Notes: a model not told the origin generated them from the sequence alone. A DNA stretch of 14,225 bases from Nitrospiraceae bacterium (GCA_011391455.1 JAABQN010000029.1:1-14225); one strand, 5' to 3'. Numbered from the stretch's first letter, positions 6,152-12,981 are shown. Program-made: numbers and translations.

Positions 6152-7123
6152 ATGGCGACTCTCCAATCAACAAGGTCATCCAGCATCGGGTTGGTCTTCC
6201 CCGGCCAGGGGTCTCAGTCAGTCGGGATGGGAAGAGCCTTGGTAGAGGCTGATCCGAGCATCAGGAGTCTGTACGAAGAGGCCTCATCGGTACTGAGGTA
6301 CGACATTGCCACGCTGTGTTTTGAGGGACCAGTAGAACGATTGAATCTCACGGAATATACTCAGCCGGCATTGCTGGTGAGCAGTCTTGCTGCATTTCAT
6401 GCATTCAAACCGTTGGGCGTTGCGCCGATCGCAGTGGCGGGTCATAGCCTGGGTGAATACTCGGCCCTTGTCGCCGCTGGTGGAATGACCTATCGTGAGG
6501 CGGTGGCGATTGTACAAAAGCGAGGCCGGTATATGGCTGAAGCAGTGCCGCCTGGGACCGGGCTCGTCGCTGCACTTCTTGGCCTCTCGGTTGACGTGGT
6601 GAAAGAGGTATGTCGAGAGGCCTCGTCTGTAGGAGTTGTGGCTGCAGCAAACTTCAATTCGCCAGGCCAGATTGTCATTGCCGGGGAAAAGGCCGCGGTA
6701 GAACGGGCCATTGAACTGGCAAAGGCCAAGGGATGTAAGAAAGCGATCCCTCTTCCCGTGAGTGTGCCGGTGCATACCCCATTGATGCAGAAGGCTGCTG
6801 ATCGGCTGGCCGGAGATTTGGCGGCGATCACCTGGTCCGATCTCAAGACGCCATTGATCAATAATGCAGAAGCCAGAGCCATTACGAAGGCTGGTGATAT
6901 CCAGGCATCGCTGGTGCGACAACTTCCTTCGTCGGTGCTCTGGGAAGATTCGATGAAGGCCATGGCCGCGATGGGTGTGACGACGTTCGTCGAGGTCGGG
7001 CCTGGGACGGTGTTGAGCGGCTTGATCAAACGGATTCTGCCGGACGCGATGACCCTGAATGTTCATGATCCTAAGTCGCTGGAAGCCACGCGAAAGACGT
7101 TAAGCGTGAATCGTGAACCGTAA
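6152..7123 (+). CDS. fabD: Malonyl-CoA:ACP transacylase
   Basis: FabD, 323 aa, moves the malonyl group from CoA to ACP, supplying the extender for FabH and FabF. The fold is clear from IGLVFPGQGSQSVGMG at the N-terminus. The nucleophile is Ser99 in GHSLGEYSA, the carboxylate-binding Arg is Arg124 in QKRGRYM, and the catalytic His is His208 in VPVHTPLM. The C-terminal FVEVGPGTVLSGLIKR is also typical. ATG 6152 has only a weak ribosome site (no good AGGAG), but the 12 residues before the first beta strand fit the family. The last residues (about 312-323) look like a variable tail. fabG begins 54 bases after the stop. Confidence 0.96.
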   Translation: MATLQSTRSSSIGLVFPGQGSQSVGMGRALVEADPSIRSLYEEASSVLRYDIATLCFEGPVERLNLTEYTQPALLVSSLAAFHAFKPLGVAPIAVAGHSLGEYSALVAAGGMTYREAVAIVQKRGRYMAEAVPPGTGLVAALLGLSVDVVKEVCREASSVGVVAAANFNSPGQIVIAGEKAAVERAIELAKAKGCKKAIPLPVSVPVHTPLMQKAADRLAGDLAAITWSDLKTPLINNAEARAITKAGDIQASLVRQLPSSVLWEDSMKAMAAMGVTTFVEVGPGTVLSGLIKRILPDAMTLNVHDPKSLEATRKTLSVNREP

Positions 7124-7177
7124 AACGGGAATATCAGAGCATTTAACGAATAACGTTGAGCGATTAACGGAGTTATG

Positions 7178-7921
7178 ATGTCACTTCATGGTAAGGTTGC
7201 GATTGTCACGGGAGCGGCGCAAGGGATCGGCCGGGCCATTGCCGAGTCATTGGCGCAAGCCGGGGCCGACATTGTGGTCGCCGATCTTGACCCGGTCCGG
7301 TCGAAGGATACGGTTGCCGCGGTGGAGCAGTTGGGGCGCAAGGCGCTGAACGTCAAAGTGAATGTCGCCGATGCCGCCGATACCAAAGCGATGGTCGATC
7401 AGGTACTCAAGGCATGGGGGAAAGTCGACATTCTGGTGAATAATGCCGGGATTACGCGTGATGGGTTGCTGTTGCGGATGAAAGAGGAGGATTGGAATCT
7501 CGTACTGCAAGTCAATTTGAATGGAACGTTCAACTGCACGAAGGCAGTCTTGCTCCCGATGACCAAGCAGCGGTATGGTCGTATCGTCAACATCGCGTCG
7601 ATCGTCGGAGTGATGGGTAATGTGGGCCAAGCCAATTACGCGGCATCGAAGGCGGCGGTGATCGGGTTGACGAAAACGGTGGCACGGGAATATGCGAGCC
7701 GCTCAGTGACGGTGAACGCGGTTGCGCCGGGATTTATCGATACCGCCATGACGAAGGGATTGTCGGCAGAGGTGAAAGACATGCTCCAGAAGCAGATCCC
7801 ATTGGGACGGTTGGGCACCGCGGCCGATATTGCGGCGGCAGTGCGTTTTCTTGTGTCGGACGAAGCGGCCTACATCACCGGGCACGTGTTGCACGTGAAT
7901 GGCGGGATGTTGATGCCTTGA
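7178..7921 (+). CDS. fabG: 3-oxoacyl-ACP reductase
   Basis: FabG, 247 aa, a short-chain dehydrogenase/reductase that reduces 3-oxoacyl-ACP to 3-hydroxyacyl-ACP with NADPH in each elongation round. The Rossmann glycine motif is TGAAQGIG (residues 11-18) and NNAG stands at residues 88-91. The catalytic residues are Ser141 (NIASIVG), Tyr154 and Lys158 (YAASK), with Asn113 in VNLNG. The C-terminal ITGHVLHVNGGM is the usual family ending. Two ATGs are adjacent in phase (7175 and 7178). The GGAG at 7169-7172 is 2 bases before the first and 5 bases before the second, so I prefer 7178. acpP follows after 63 bases that carry their own signals. Confidence 0.97.
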   Translation: MSLHGKVAIVTGAAQGIGRAIAESLAQAGADIVVADLDPVRSKDTVAAVEQLGRKALNVKVNVADAADTKAMVDQVLKAWGKVDILVNNAGITRDGLLLRMKEEDWNLVLQVNLNGTFNCTKAVLLPMTKQRYGRIVNIASIVGVMGNVGQANYAASKAAVIGLTKTVAREYASRSVTVNAVAPGFIDTAMTKGLSAEVKDMLQKQIPLGRLGTAADIAAAVRFLVSDEAAYITGHVLHVNGGMLMP

Positions 7922-7949
7922 CGACGGGGCAGACAGAATATTGTATGAT
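7918..7949 (+). promoter_or_regulatory. Candidate acpP promoter overlapping the fabG stop
   Basis: TTGACG at 7918-7923 overlaps the fabG stop codon, and TATGAT (5 of 6 to consensus) lies at 7944-7949 in a short AT-rich patch. The 20-base spacing is longer than ideal. A separate promoter before acpP is known in E. coli, where ACP is made in large excess over the enzymes, which makes the location plausible. Confidence 0.33.
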
Positions 7950-7967
7950 GCTGCGGCGGTTCGCAGC
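7950..7967 (+). promoter_or_regulatory. Hairpin directly before the acpP ribosome site
   Basis: GCTGCG at 7950-7955 pairs perfectly with CGCAGC at 7962-7967 around a six-base loop. It ends only 3 bases before AAGGAGG (7971-7977), so it would leave the ribosome site exposed and could protect the acpP 5' end or tune initiation. There is no T-tract, so it is not a terminator. Confidence 0.4.
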
Positions 7968-7984
7968 GATAAGGAGGGTCTAGG

Positions 7985-8242
7985 ATGGGGAAGGAGGCGG
8001 GCAAATCAATGGGTACTGTGGATGAACGGGTCAAGAAAATTATCGGCGAACAGCTCGGAGTCGAAGAGGATGAAGTGACGCCAGAAGCCAGCTTCGTGGA
8101 AGATCTCGGCGCCGACTCGCTCGATACGGTTGAGTTGGTGATGGCTCTCGAAGAGGAATTCGGTATCGAGATTCCCGACGAAGATGCAGAGAAGATTCTG
8201 ACCGTCGGGAAAGCATTGGACTACATCAAGGAAAAGGCCTAG
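7985..8242 (+). CDS. acpP: Acyl carrier protein
   Basis: ACP, 85 aa from the first start, the small acidic carrier to which growing acyl chains are attached. The 4'-phosphopantetheine attachment serine is Ser45 in DLGADSLDTVEL, followed by the recognition helix ELVMALEEEFGIEIPDEDAEKI. Two starts in frame each have a strong ribosome site. ATG 7985 follows AAGGAGG (7971-7977) by 7 bases. ATG 8009 follows a second AAGGAGG (7991-7997) by 11 bases and gives MGTVDERVKKII, which is the usual ACP N-terminus and 77 aa, the family's normal length. The first start would add MGKEAGKS. I list the longer form because of its better spacing. The gene sits in its classical place between fabG and fabF. Confidence 0.96.
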   Translation: MGKEAGKSMGTVDERVKKIIGEQLGVEEDEVTPEASFVEDLGADSLDTVELVMALEEEFGIEIPDEDAEKILTVGKALDYIKEKA

Positions 8243-8257
8243 CGGCCATAGGGCGTG

Positions 8258-9508
8258 ATGAGTCGTCGTTCGACCAGGCGAATTGTGGTGACCGGTCTGG
8301 GGCTGATCACACCTCTGGGGACGGGTGTCGAAAAGACCTGGAAGGCTATCTGTGCCGGTGAGTCCGGCATCGGTCGAATTACGAAATTCGATCCTGCCGC
8401 GTACGATGCTCAAATCGCCGGTGAAGTGAAAGACTTCGATCCCGCCTCGTTTATCGAGAAAAAAGAAATCAAAAAGATGGATACGTTCATCCACTATGCC
8501 GTGGGCGCTGCCCAACTGGCGGTGGATGATGCGCGATTTACTGTGGCGCCTGAAGAGGCCACGAAAGTCGGTGTGTATATCGGATCGGGCATCGGGGGGC
8601 TTGGGTCGATTGAGCACTACCACAAAATTCTGCAGGAAAAAGGCCCCGGGCGCGTCTCGCCGTTTTTCATTCCAATGACCATCATCAACCTGGCTTCCGG
8701 ACAGGTGGCGATCCGACTGGGCGCCAAGGGGCCGAACTCCTGTGCGGTGACGGCCTGCGCAACGGGTAATCACTGTATCGGCGACGCCTATCGATTGATT
8801 CAGGCTGGCGATGCCGATGTCATGATCGCGGGCGGGGCGGAAGCTGCCATTACCCCGTTGGGGGTTGCGGGATTCGCCGCGTCGAAGGCCTTGTCGTTTC
8901 GCAATGATGATCCGGCAAAAGCGAGCCGTCCGTTCGACAAGGATCGGGACGGGTTCGTGCTTGGAGAAGGCGCCGGAGTTGTCGTGTTGGAGGAACTGGA
9001 ACATGCGCGCCGGCGTGGGGTTCGGATCTATGCCGAACTCATCGGGTACGGCATGAACAGCGACGCCTACCATATTACCGCTCCGTCCGAAGAGGGAGAA
9101 GGCGCGGTGCGCTGTATGGAGCTGGCTCTCAAAGATGCCGGTATCGGCAAGGACCAGGTCGGGTACATCAACGCGCATGGGACGTCGACGATGGCGGATG
9201 CGATTGAGACCAAGGCCATCAAGCAGGTGTTCGGGGAGCAGGCCTACCGCATCCCGGTGAGTTCGACCAAGTCGATGACCGGCCATTTGCTTGGGGCGGC
9301 CGGTGGGATTGAAGCGGTGTTTACGGTTCTGGCGCTTCACCATGGGATACTTCCTCCGACGATCAACTTGGATCATCCGGATCCTGCCTGCGATCTGGAC
9401 TATATCCCGCACAAGGCCAGACCCGCCGCCGTGAGGGTCGCACTGTCGAACTCGTTTGGGTTCGGCGGAGTCAATGCCTGCCTGCTCTTTAGAAAGCCTG
9501 AGGCCTAA
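8258..9508 (+). CDS. fabF: 3-oxoacyl-ACP synthase II (KAS II)
   Basis: FabF, 416 aa, the elongating condensing enzyme that joins malonyl-ACP to acyl-ACP. The KAS II catalytic set is complete: Cys167 in TACATG, His307 in NAHGTS and His343 in TGHLLGAAGG. Typical flanking motifs are VVTGLGLITPLG at the N-terminus, DKDRDGFVLGEGAG near residue 230 and NSFGFGGVNA near the C-terminus. ATG 8258 is chosen; a GTG at 8255 in frame would add one residue, and the upstream GGG at 8251-8253 is a weak ribosome site. It starts 15 bases after acpP, and rnc follows after 29 bases. A 501-codon ORF antisense to acpP and fabF is a codon-bias shadow. Confidence 0.97.
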   Translation: MSRRSTRRIVVTGLGLITPLGTGVEKTWKAICAGESGIGRITKFDPAAYDAQIAGEVKDFDPASFIEKKEIKKMDTFIHYAVGAAQLAVDDARFTVAPEEATKVGVYIGSGIGGLGSIEHYHKILQEKGPGRVSPFFIPMTIINLASGQVAIRLGAKGPNSCAVTACATGNHCIGDAYRLIQAGDADVMIAGGAEAAITPLGVAGFAASKALSFRNDDPAKASRPFDKDRDGFVLGEGAGVVVLEELEHARRRGVRIYAELIGYGMNSDAYHITAPSEEGEGAVRCMELALKDAGIGKDQVGYINAHGTSTMADAIETKAIKQVFGEQAYRIPVSSTKSMTGHLLGAAGGIEAVFTVLALHHGILPPTINLDHPDPACDLDYIPHKARPAAVRVALSNSFGFGGVNACLLFRKPEA

Positions 9509-9537
9509 CAATCTGTGCGAGGGATGTACTCGCCACT

Positions 9538-10245
9538 ATGACTTCGGTTTCTTCCGCCGACTCACTCCAATCCTCGTTGGGCTATCGATTTAAGGCGCTG
9601 GTTTTGCTCGATGAAGCCTTGACGCACTCCTCTCTCGTCAACGAACAGAAAACAGCCTTGCCTCAACATAACGAGCGGCTTGAATTTCTCGGGGATGCCG
9701 TGTTGTCGCTGGTGATGAGTGAGTATCTGGCTTCGGCATTGCCGCAGTCTTCAGAGGGAACTCTCTCAAAGCTGAAAGCCCAGGTGGTGAGTGAGGCATC
9801 GTTGGCGCAGGTCGCCCGCCGGCTTGGACTGGGAGAGCATCTCAAGCTCGGGCGCGGGGAGGACCGTTCGAAGGGGCGGGAGAAAGACTCGTTGCTGGCC
9901 GATGCGCTGGAGGCGGTGTTGGCGGCGGTTCATCTTGACGGGGGGTTCGAGGCGAGCCGCATGGTGACGCGGCATATTTTCTCAGAGGAACTCACGCATA
10001 TTGCCGCGCAGCAGGAGCAGCCGGGGGCAGGCGACTACAAGACCCAGCTTCAGGAGTGGTGTCAAAAGCGGCATGATACATTGCCCCGCTATTCGACGGT
10101 TCGAGAAACAGGGCCGGACCACCAGAAGTTATTCGAGGTGGAACTGTCTATTCAGGGCGAGGTCGTGGGCCTGGGGTCCGGGCGGAGCAAAAAGGAAGCA
10201 GAACAACAGGCGGCGAAACAGGCCCTCCGACAGGTGGGAAGCTAA
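9538..10245 (+). CDS. rnc: Ribonuclease III
   Basis: RNase III, 235 aa, cleaves double-stranded RNA in rRNA precursors and many mRNAs. The catalytic domain (about residues 8-155) carries the signature HNERLEFLGDAVL with Glu46, Glu49 and Asp53, plus the second metal-binding pair Asp122 and Glu125 in LLADALEAV. The C-terminal double-stranded RNA-binding domain (about 162-233) starts DYKTQLQEW and ends KKEAEQQAAKQAL. ATG 9538 has a distant GAGGGA (9519-9524, 13-base spacing), so initiation may depend on coupling to fabF. rnc next to acpP-fabF is a common arrangement. The palindromic repeat that follows in the mRNA could itself be a substrate for this enzyme, which is inference. Confidence 0.96.
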   Translation: MTSVSSADSLQSSLGYRFKALVLLDEALTHSSLVNEQKTALPQHNERLEFLGDAVLSLVMSEYLASALPQSSEGTLSKLKAQVVSEASLAQVARRLGLGEHLKLGRGEDRSKGREKDSLLADALEAVLAAVHLDGGFEASRMVTRHIFSEELTHIAAQQEQPGAGDYKTQLQEWCQKRHDTLPRYSTVRETGPDHQKLFEVELSIQGEVVGLGSGRSKKEAEQQAAKQALRQVGS

Positions 10246-10287
10246 TCCGGCCGTTATGGTAGGGTGTGACCTTGTAAGCAGATCGGT

Positions 10288-10541
10288 TATTCTCCTTCGC
10301 CGAGTACCCGGTAGCTTCCGGCCTTCGCAGCCGAAGCAGCAGCTTCGGCGGAGTAGGCTGCTGCGGGGATGAAGGCGAGGAGAACCCTCCGTAGCCTTGG
10401 CGAAGGAGGGTAGCGGCTTCGGCACGCCGCCCAAAGGCTTTGGCCGACGGGTCGGAGAATTTCGCAGGATGCCCCGCAGCTTCCGGCCTTCGTAGCCGAA
10501 TTGGCTACTTCGGCGGAGTAGGCTGCTGCGGGGAGCTTCAT
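10288..10541. repeat. Composite palindromic repeat, long form
   Basis: This 254-bp element fills most of the 315-base gap between rnc and the first cyclophilin gene. It aligns end to end with the 137-bp element at 3388-3524. The length difference of 117 is exactly three insertions: 44 bp replacing a 2-bp palindrome centre at 10316-10359, 33 bp at 10423-10455, and 44 bp replacing a 2-bp centre at 10481-10524. The first insert carries a perfect 8-bp hairpin (GCCGAAGC 10330-10337 with GCTTCGGC 10342-10349). The 33-bp insert is itself palindromic (CCAAAG-G-CTTTGG), with TCGG at both of its edges. The element ends 7 bases before the GGGAGG of the next gene. No other feature was seen in the gap. 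Confidence 0.88.
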
Positions 10542-10560
10542 TTTTCCAGGGAGGCTGATG

Positions 10561-11166
10561 ATGCAGAGACGAAGTCTAGTGAGAATAGTGGCAGTGACAC
10601 TTATGTTCGGTGGGAGCCTGTTGCTGGGGCTGGGAGGCCTTTTTGCGGCTGATAAGGCCCCAACGGGGAAAGCCGAGGCGGTGAAAGGCCCCAAGGCTAC
10701 GATCAAAACGAAGTTTGGCGATATGGACGTCGTGTTCTTTCCTGAAAAGGCTCCCAAGCATGTTGAAAGCTTCATCGCGTTGGCAAAGTCAGGCTTCTAC
10801 AACGGCACGATCTTTCATCGGGTGATTCCAGGGTTCATGATCCAGGGCGGCGACCCCAATACCAAGGATCTAAATAAGCCGGAGACCTACGGTCAGGGTG
10901 GGCCGAGTCAAAAACTCAAGGCGGAGTTCAATGATATCCCTCACCGCCGAGGGATTCTTTCCATGGCACGCACGAACGATCCCAATAGTGCAGGCTCACA
11001 GTTCTTCATTGTCGTTAAGGATTCGAATTTTCTCGATGGGCAATATACGGTCTTTGGCGAGGTGGTGAAGGGGATGGAAGTCGCGGACAAGATTGTCAAT
11101 CTACCGAAAAACAGCCGCGACCTTCCAAATGAACGGGCGGAGATGACGGTCGTGGTGGTGGAGTAA
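10561..11166 (+). CDS. Exported cyclophilin-type peptidyl-prolyl isomerase
   Basis: Cyclophilin, 201 aa, that catalyses cis-trans isomerisation of X-Pro bonds, here predicted in the periplasm. The signal peptide (basic MQRRSLVR, hydrophobic core) is likely cleaved after LFA near residue 29. The domain spans about residues 44-201 with the catalytic block FHRVIPGFMIQGGDP (Arg87, Phe92, Gln95), SMAR and GSQFFI (Gln147, Phe149). The position of the cyclosporin-contacting Trp is Phe157 (NFLDG), as in other bacterial forms that are weakly cyclosporin-sensitive. ATG 10561 is preferred over the adjacent ATG 10558 because GGGAGG (10549-10554) then has 6-base spacing. A close paralogue begins 3 bases after the stop. 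Confidence 0.92.
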   Translation: MQRRSLVRIVAVTLMFGGSLLLGLGGLFAADKAPTGKAEAVKGPKATIKTKFGDMDVVFFPEKAPKHVESFIALAKSGFYNGTIFHRVIPGFMIQGGDPNTKDLNKPETYGQGGPSQKLKAEFNDIPHRRGILSMARTNDPNSAGSQFFIVVKDSNFLDGQYTVFGEVVKGMEVADKIVNLPKNSRDLPNERAEMTVVVVE

Positions 11167-11169
11167 GCG

Positions 11170-11808
11170 ATGCAAGGTTGGTGGGCGATGACGCGCGACT
11201 CGGCTATCATAAGAAGTCTCATGCTGTGCGGAGTGTTGTTGGGGATCGGTCTCCTCGCCGGTTGCGGAGGGAAAGCCGACGTGATACCGGTTACGCCTCC
11301 GCCAAGCCTCGGCCCCAAAGCCATTCTCAAGACGAAGTTTGGAGATATCCATATCAAGTTCTATCCAGATATAGCGCCGAATCATGTTGCGAACTTTATC
11401 AAGTTGGCCAAGTCAGGCTTTTACGATGGAACGATCTTCCATCGGGTAATCCCTGGTTTCATGATCCAGGGCGGCGATCCCAATACCAAGAGCTCGTTAC
11501 GCAAGGACACGTATGGGCAGGGTGGGCCTAAGGATGAGAAGGGCAATCCTGTCTTGCTCAAGGCGGAATTCAACGACACGCCTCATAAGCGCGGCATTGT
11601 GTCGATGGCGCGAGCGAATGAGCCTGACACAGCCGGGTCGCAGTTTTTTATTGTGGTCGAGCCGTCCCCTTTCCTCGATGGAAAATACACAGCGTTCGGC
11701 GAGGTGACCAAAGGCCTTGGCATCGCCGATAGAATCGTGGCTCTGCCAAAAAACGATCGCGATCTGCCAAACGACCGGATTGAGATGACGGTGACCATTG
11801 TTGAATAG
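11170..11808 (+). CDS. Lipoprotein cyclophilin-type peptidyl-prolyl isomerase
   Basis: Second cyclophilin, 212 aa, sharing most of its domain with its neighbour, including FHRVIPGFMIQGGDPNTK, SMAR and GSQFFIVV. Catalytic Arg92, Gln100, Gln158 and Phe160 are present. Unlike its neighbour it has a lipobox, L-L-A-G-C with Cys32, followed by Gly-Gly, so it is predicted to be membrane-anchored. A Pro-rich linker (about 40-48) leads to the domain. Relative to the first copy it carries a short insertion after YGQGGP (KDEKGNPV region). GGAG at 11160-11163 is 6 bases before ATG 11170; ATG 11188 in frame would also keep the lipobox. It is a tandem duplicate, probably cotranscribed, with localisation as the main visible difference. 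Confidence 0.92.
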   Translation: MQGWWAMTRDSAIIRSLMLCGVLLGIGLLAGCGGKADVIPVTPPPSLGPKAILKTKFGDIHIKFYPDIAPNHVANFIKLAKSGFYDGTIFHRVIPGFMIQGGDPNTKSSLRKDTYGQGGPKDEKGNPVLLKAEFNDTPHKRGIVSMARANEPDTAGSQFFIVVEPSPFLDGKYTAFGEVTKGLGIADRIVALPKNDRDLPNDRIEMTVTIVE

Positions 11809-11819
11809 CAGCGCGGTCT

Positions 11820-11904
11820 CACGGACTCCCGTGCGCCAATAAGAATGTGTTCGTTCGATGTGCGGAGTGGAAGCCTGTGGGGCCACACTGCTTGTCGAGT
11901 GTGG
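11820..11904. terminator. Hairpins between convergent genes
   Basis: In the 114-base gap between the second cyclophilin and the convergent PilZ gene there are two perfect hairpins: CACGG (11820-11824) with CCGTG (11829-11833), and CCACACT (11883-11889) with AGTGTGG (11898-11904). They may act as a bidirectional transcription end, but neither is followed by a T-tract on either strand, so an intrinsic terminator is not established. Confidence 0.3.
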
Positions 11905-11922
11905 AGGGTAAAGGAGGGAGCG

Positions 11923-12249
11923 TTATTTTTTGATGTTCTCGATGAATGTGCGGAGGCGGGATCGTTCGGACGGGAAAAAGAGGATGAAGTTAAGGCCGAA
12001 TGCGTTGCCGGAGACCCAGCGCACTGAGGCTCGTTCGACTTTCACTGGGGACGATTGGTTGGGAAGTTGAATAATGACCTGAACGTCGAGCCCTTCCGCC
12101 ATATTGATGTCGGACTCGGCTCGACAGCCTGACGTCGAGATGTTTGTGATCATGCCCTCGCCTTCGATCTCACCGGAAGAAAATCTCAGGATGCAGCGCA
12201 ACTCCACGCGGCGGGCTTTTCTGATCTTTCGTTCTTTCTCTGCGCTCAT
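11923..12249 (-). CDS. Single-domain PilZ protein
   Basis: PilZ-domain protein, 108 aa, predicted to bind cyclic di-GMP. The two binding signatures are present: the RxxxR motif (Arg10 and Arg14 in RKARR) and the D/N-x-S-x-x-G motif (Asn36, Ser38, Gly41 in NISTSG). The rest is a short beta-barrel region ending in a basic helix. No transmembrane segment, signal or enzymatic domain is attached, so it would act as a soluble adaptor or receptor. The target cannot be inferred. It is the last gene of a minus-strand group, 36 bases after the Cys-rich gene. Its ribosome site is weak. Confidence 0.85.
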   Translation of the reverse strand: MSAEKERKIRKARRVELRCILRFSSGEIEGEGMITNISTSGCRAESDINMAEGLDVQVIIQLPNQSSPVKVERASVRWVSGNAFGLNFILFFPSERSRLRTFIENIKK

Positions 12250-12285
12250 GGGGTCTGCTCTATTGTCATGGGAAGTCGCCAGCAG

Positions 12286-12981
12286 TCAGTGGTGGTGACA
12301 GCCTGGTCCATGGGTATGCGACTCAGGCGCCGGGGGCGGCATGAATTGCTGCCCTGGTAAAATGATGTGGCCTGGCTCACGTTGCTTGGTCAGGTGTTCT
12401 GCAATCTCAGGGTGGTAGGCTCGCACATAGCCGATGAGCCCAGCCAGAAACCGTTGCGATTGAAAGTCCGTGCCGGAAAAGCGTGAGACGAAGGCGATTG
12501 CGCGGTCCAGTATTTCCGGTGCGGAAGACATATCGGCGATTTCCTCAGGATTCTGTTTCTTGTACGTGTCGTATTCCTTCTTCAAGTGCTCTGCAAAGAC
12601 CGGCATCGGGCCGGCAGGCACATGGAGGGGACTGAGCGTCCGCCGCAAGGCCTGCAGCGCCGCCACAATCTCCGCATCTTGCCCGTCGCGGCGGCTGTGG
12701 AAGTAACCGAAGATCACCACTTCAACGAGATTGAAGAGCGCCACGGATTTTTTGCCGCCCAGCTCGTCCAGTTCACGATAGAAATCCCTGCGCACCGGCA
12801 TGAATTGTACTGCTAGGCGCTTCTGTTGATAATCGCTTCCGGACTCGAGATAGACGCAGTCCGCAGGGCATGAGACCCGCACGATTCGGTGTTCTCCGCA
12901 GCATTGACTGCAGATCAGTCCTGCCAAGGCGGGGCAAGGCCGCTTGCCTTTCCGTTGTGTACAATAGGCGCATTGGCTCAT
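12286..12981 (-). CDS. Cys/His-rich putative metal-binding protein of unknown function
   Basis: A 231-aa protein that I cannot assign to a named function. Its first 45 residues hold eight cysteines (4, 7, 16, 24, 27, 28, 38, 42) in a pattern C-x2-C, CPALxGxIC-x2-CC, CPxDC-x-YL that suggests two zinc sites. I have seen similar N-termini in uncharacterised proteins of several phyla. The middle (about 50-200) is helical and largely soluble, with no signal peptide. The C-terminus is a Pro-rich stretch and then a Cys/His tail, SHTHGPGCHHH, which could bind metal. The ATG overlaps the TGA of the upstream NHL gene (ATGA), next to an A8 tract. The products are probably coupled in translation. Confidence 0.8.
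   Translation of the reverse strand: MSQCAYCTQRKGKRPCPALAGLICSQCCGEHRIVRVSCPADCVYLESGSDYQQKRLAVQFMPVRRDFYRELDELGGKKSVALFNLVEVVIFGYFHSRRDGQDAEIVAALQALRRTLSPLHVPAGPMPVFAEHLKKEYDTYKKQNPEEIADMSSAPEILDRAIAFVSRFSGTDFQSQRFLAGLIGYVRAYHPEIAEHLTKQREPGHIILPGQQFMPPPAPESHTHGPGCHHH

Noticed and set aside
7124..7177. Short reiterated TAACG/GTGAA-like steps between fabD and fabG
   Set aside because: The similarity between steps is only 4-6 bases and could be chance in a short spacer.
8006..9511. 501-codon ORF on the minus strand antisense to acpP and fabF
   Set aside because: The plus strand encodes ACP and FabF with all catalytic residues. The antisense frame is open because of GC-rich third positions and has no recognisable domain.
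10287..10775. Minus-strand ORFs across the long repeat with phrases like SAEVA and FAKATEG
   Set aside because: The peptide repeats are direct translations of the palindromic DNA repeats, they overlap the cyclophilin gene, and the same phrases recur at the other repeat copies.
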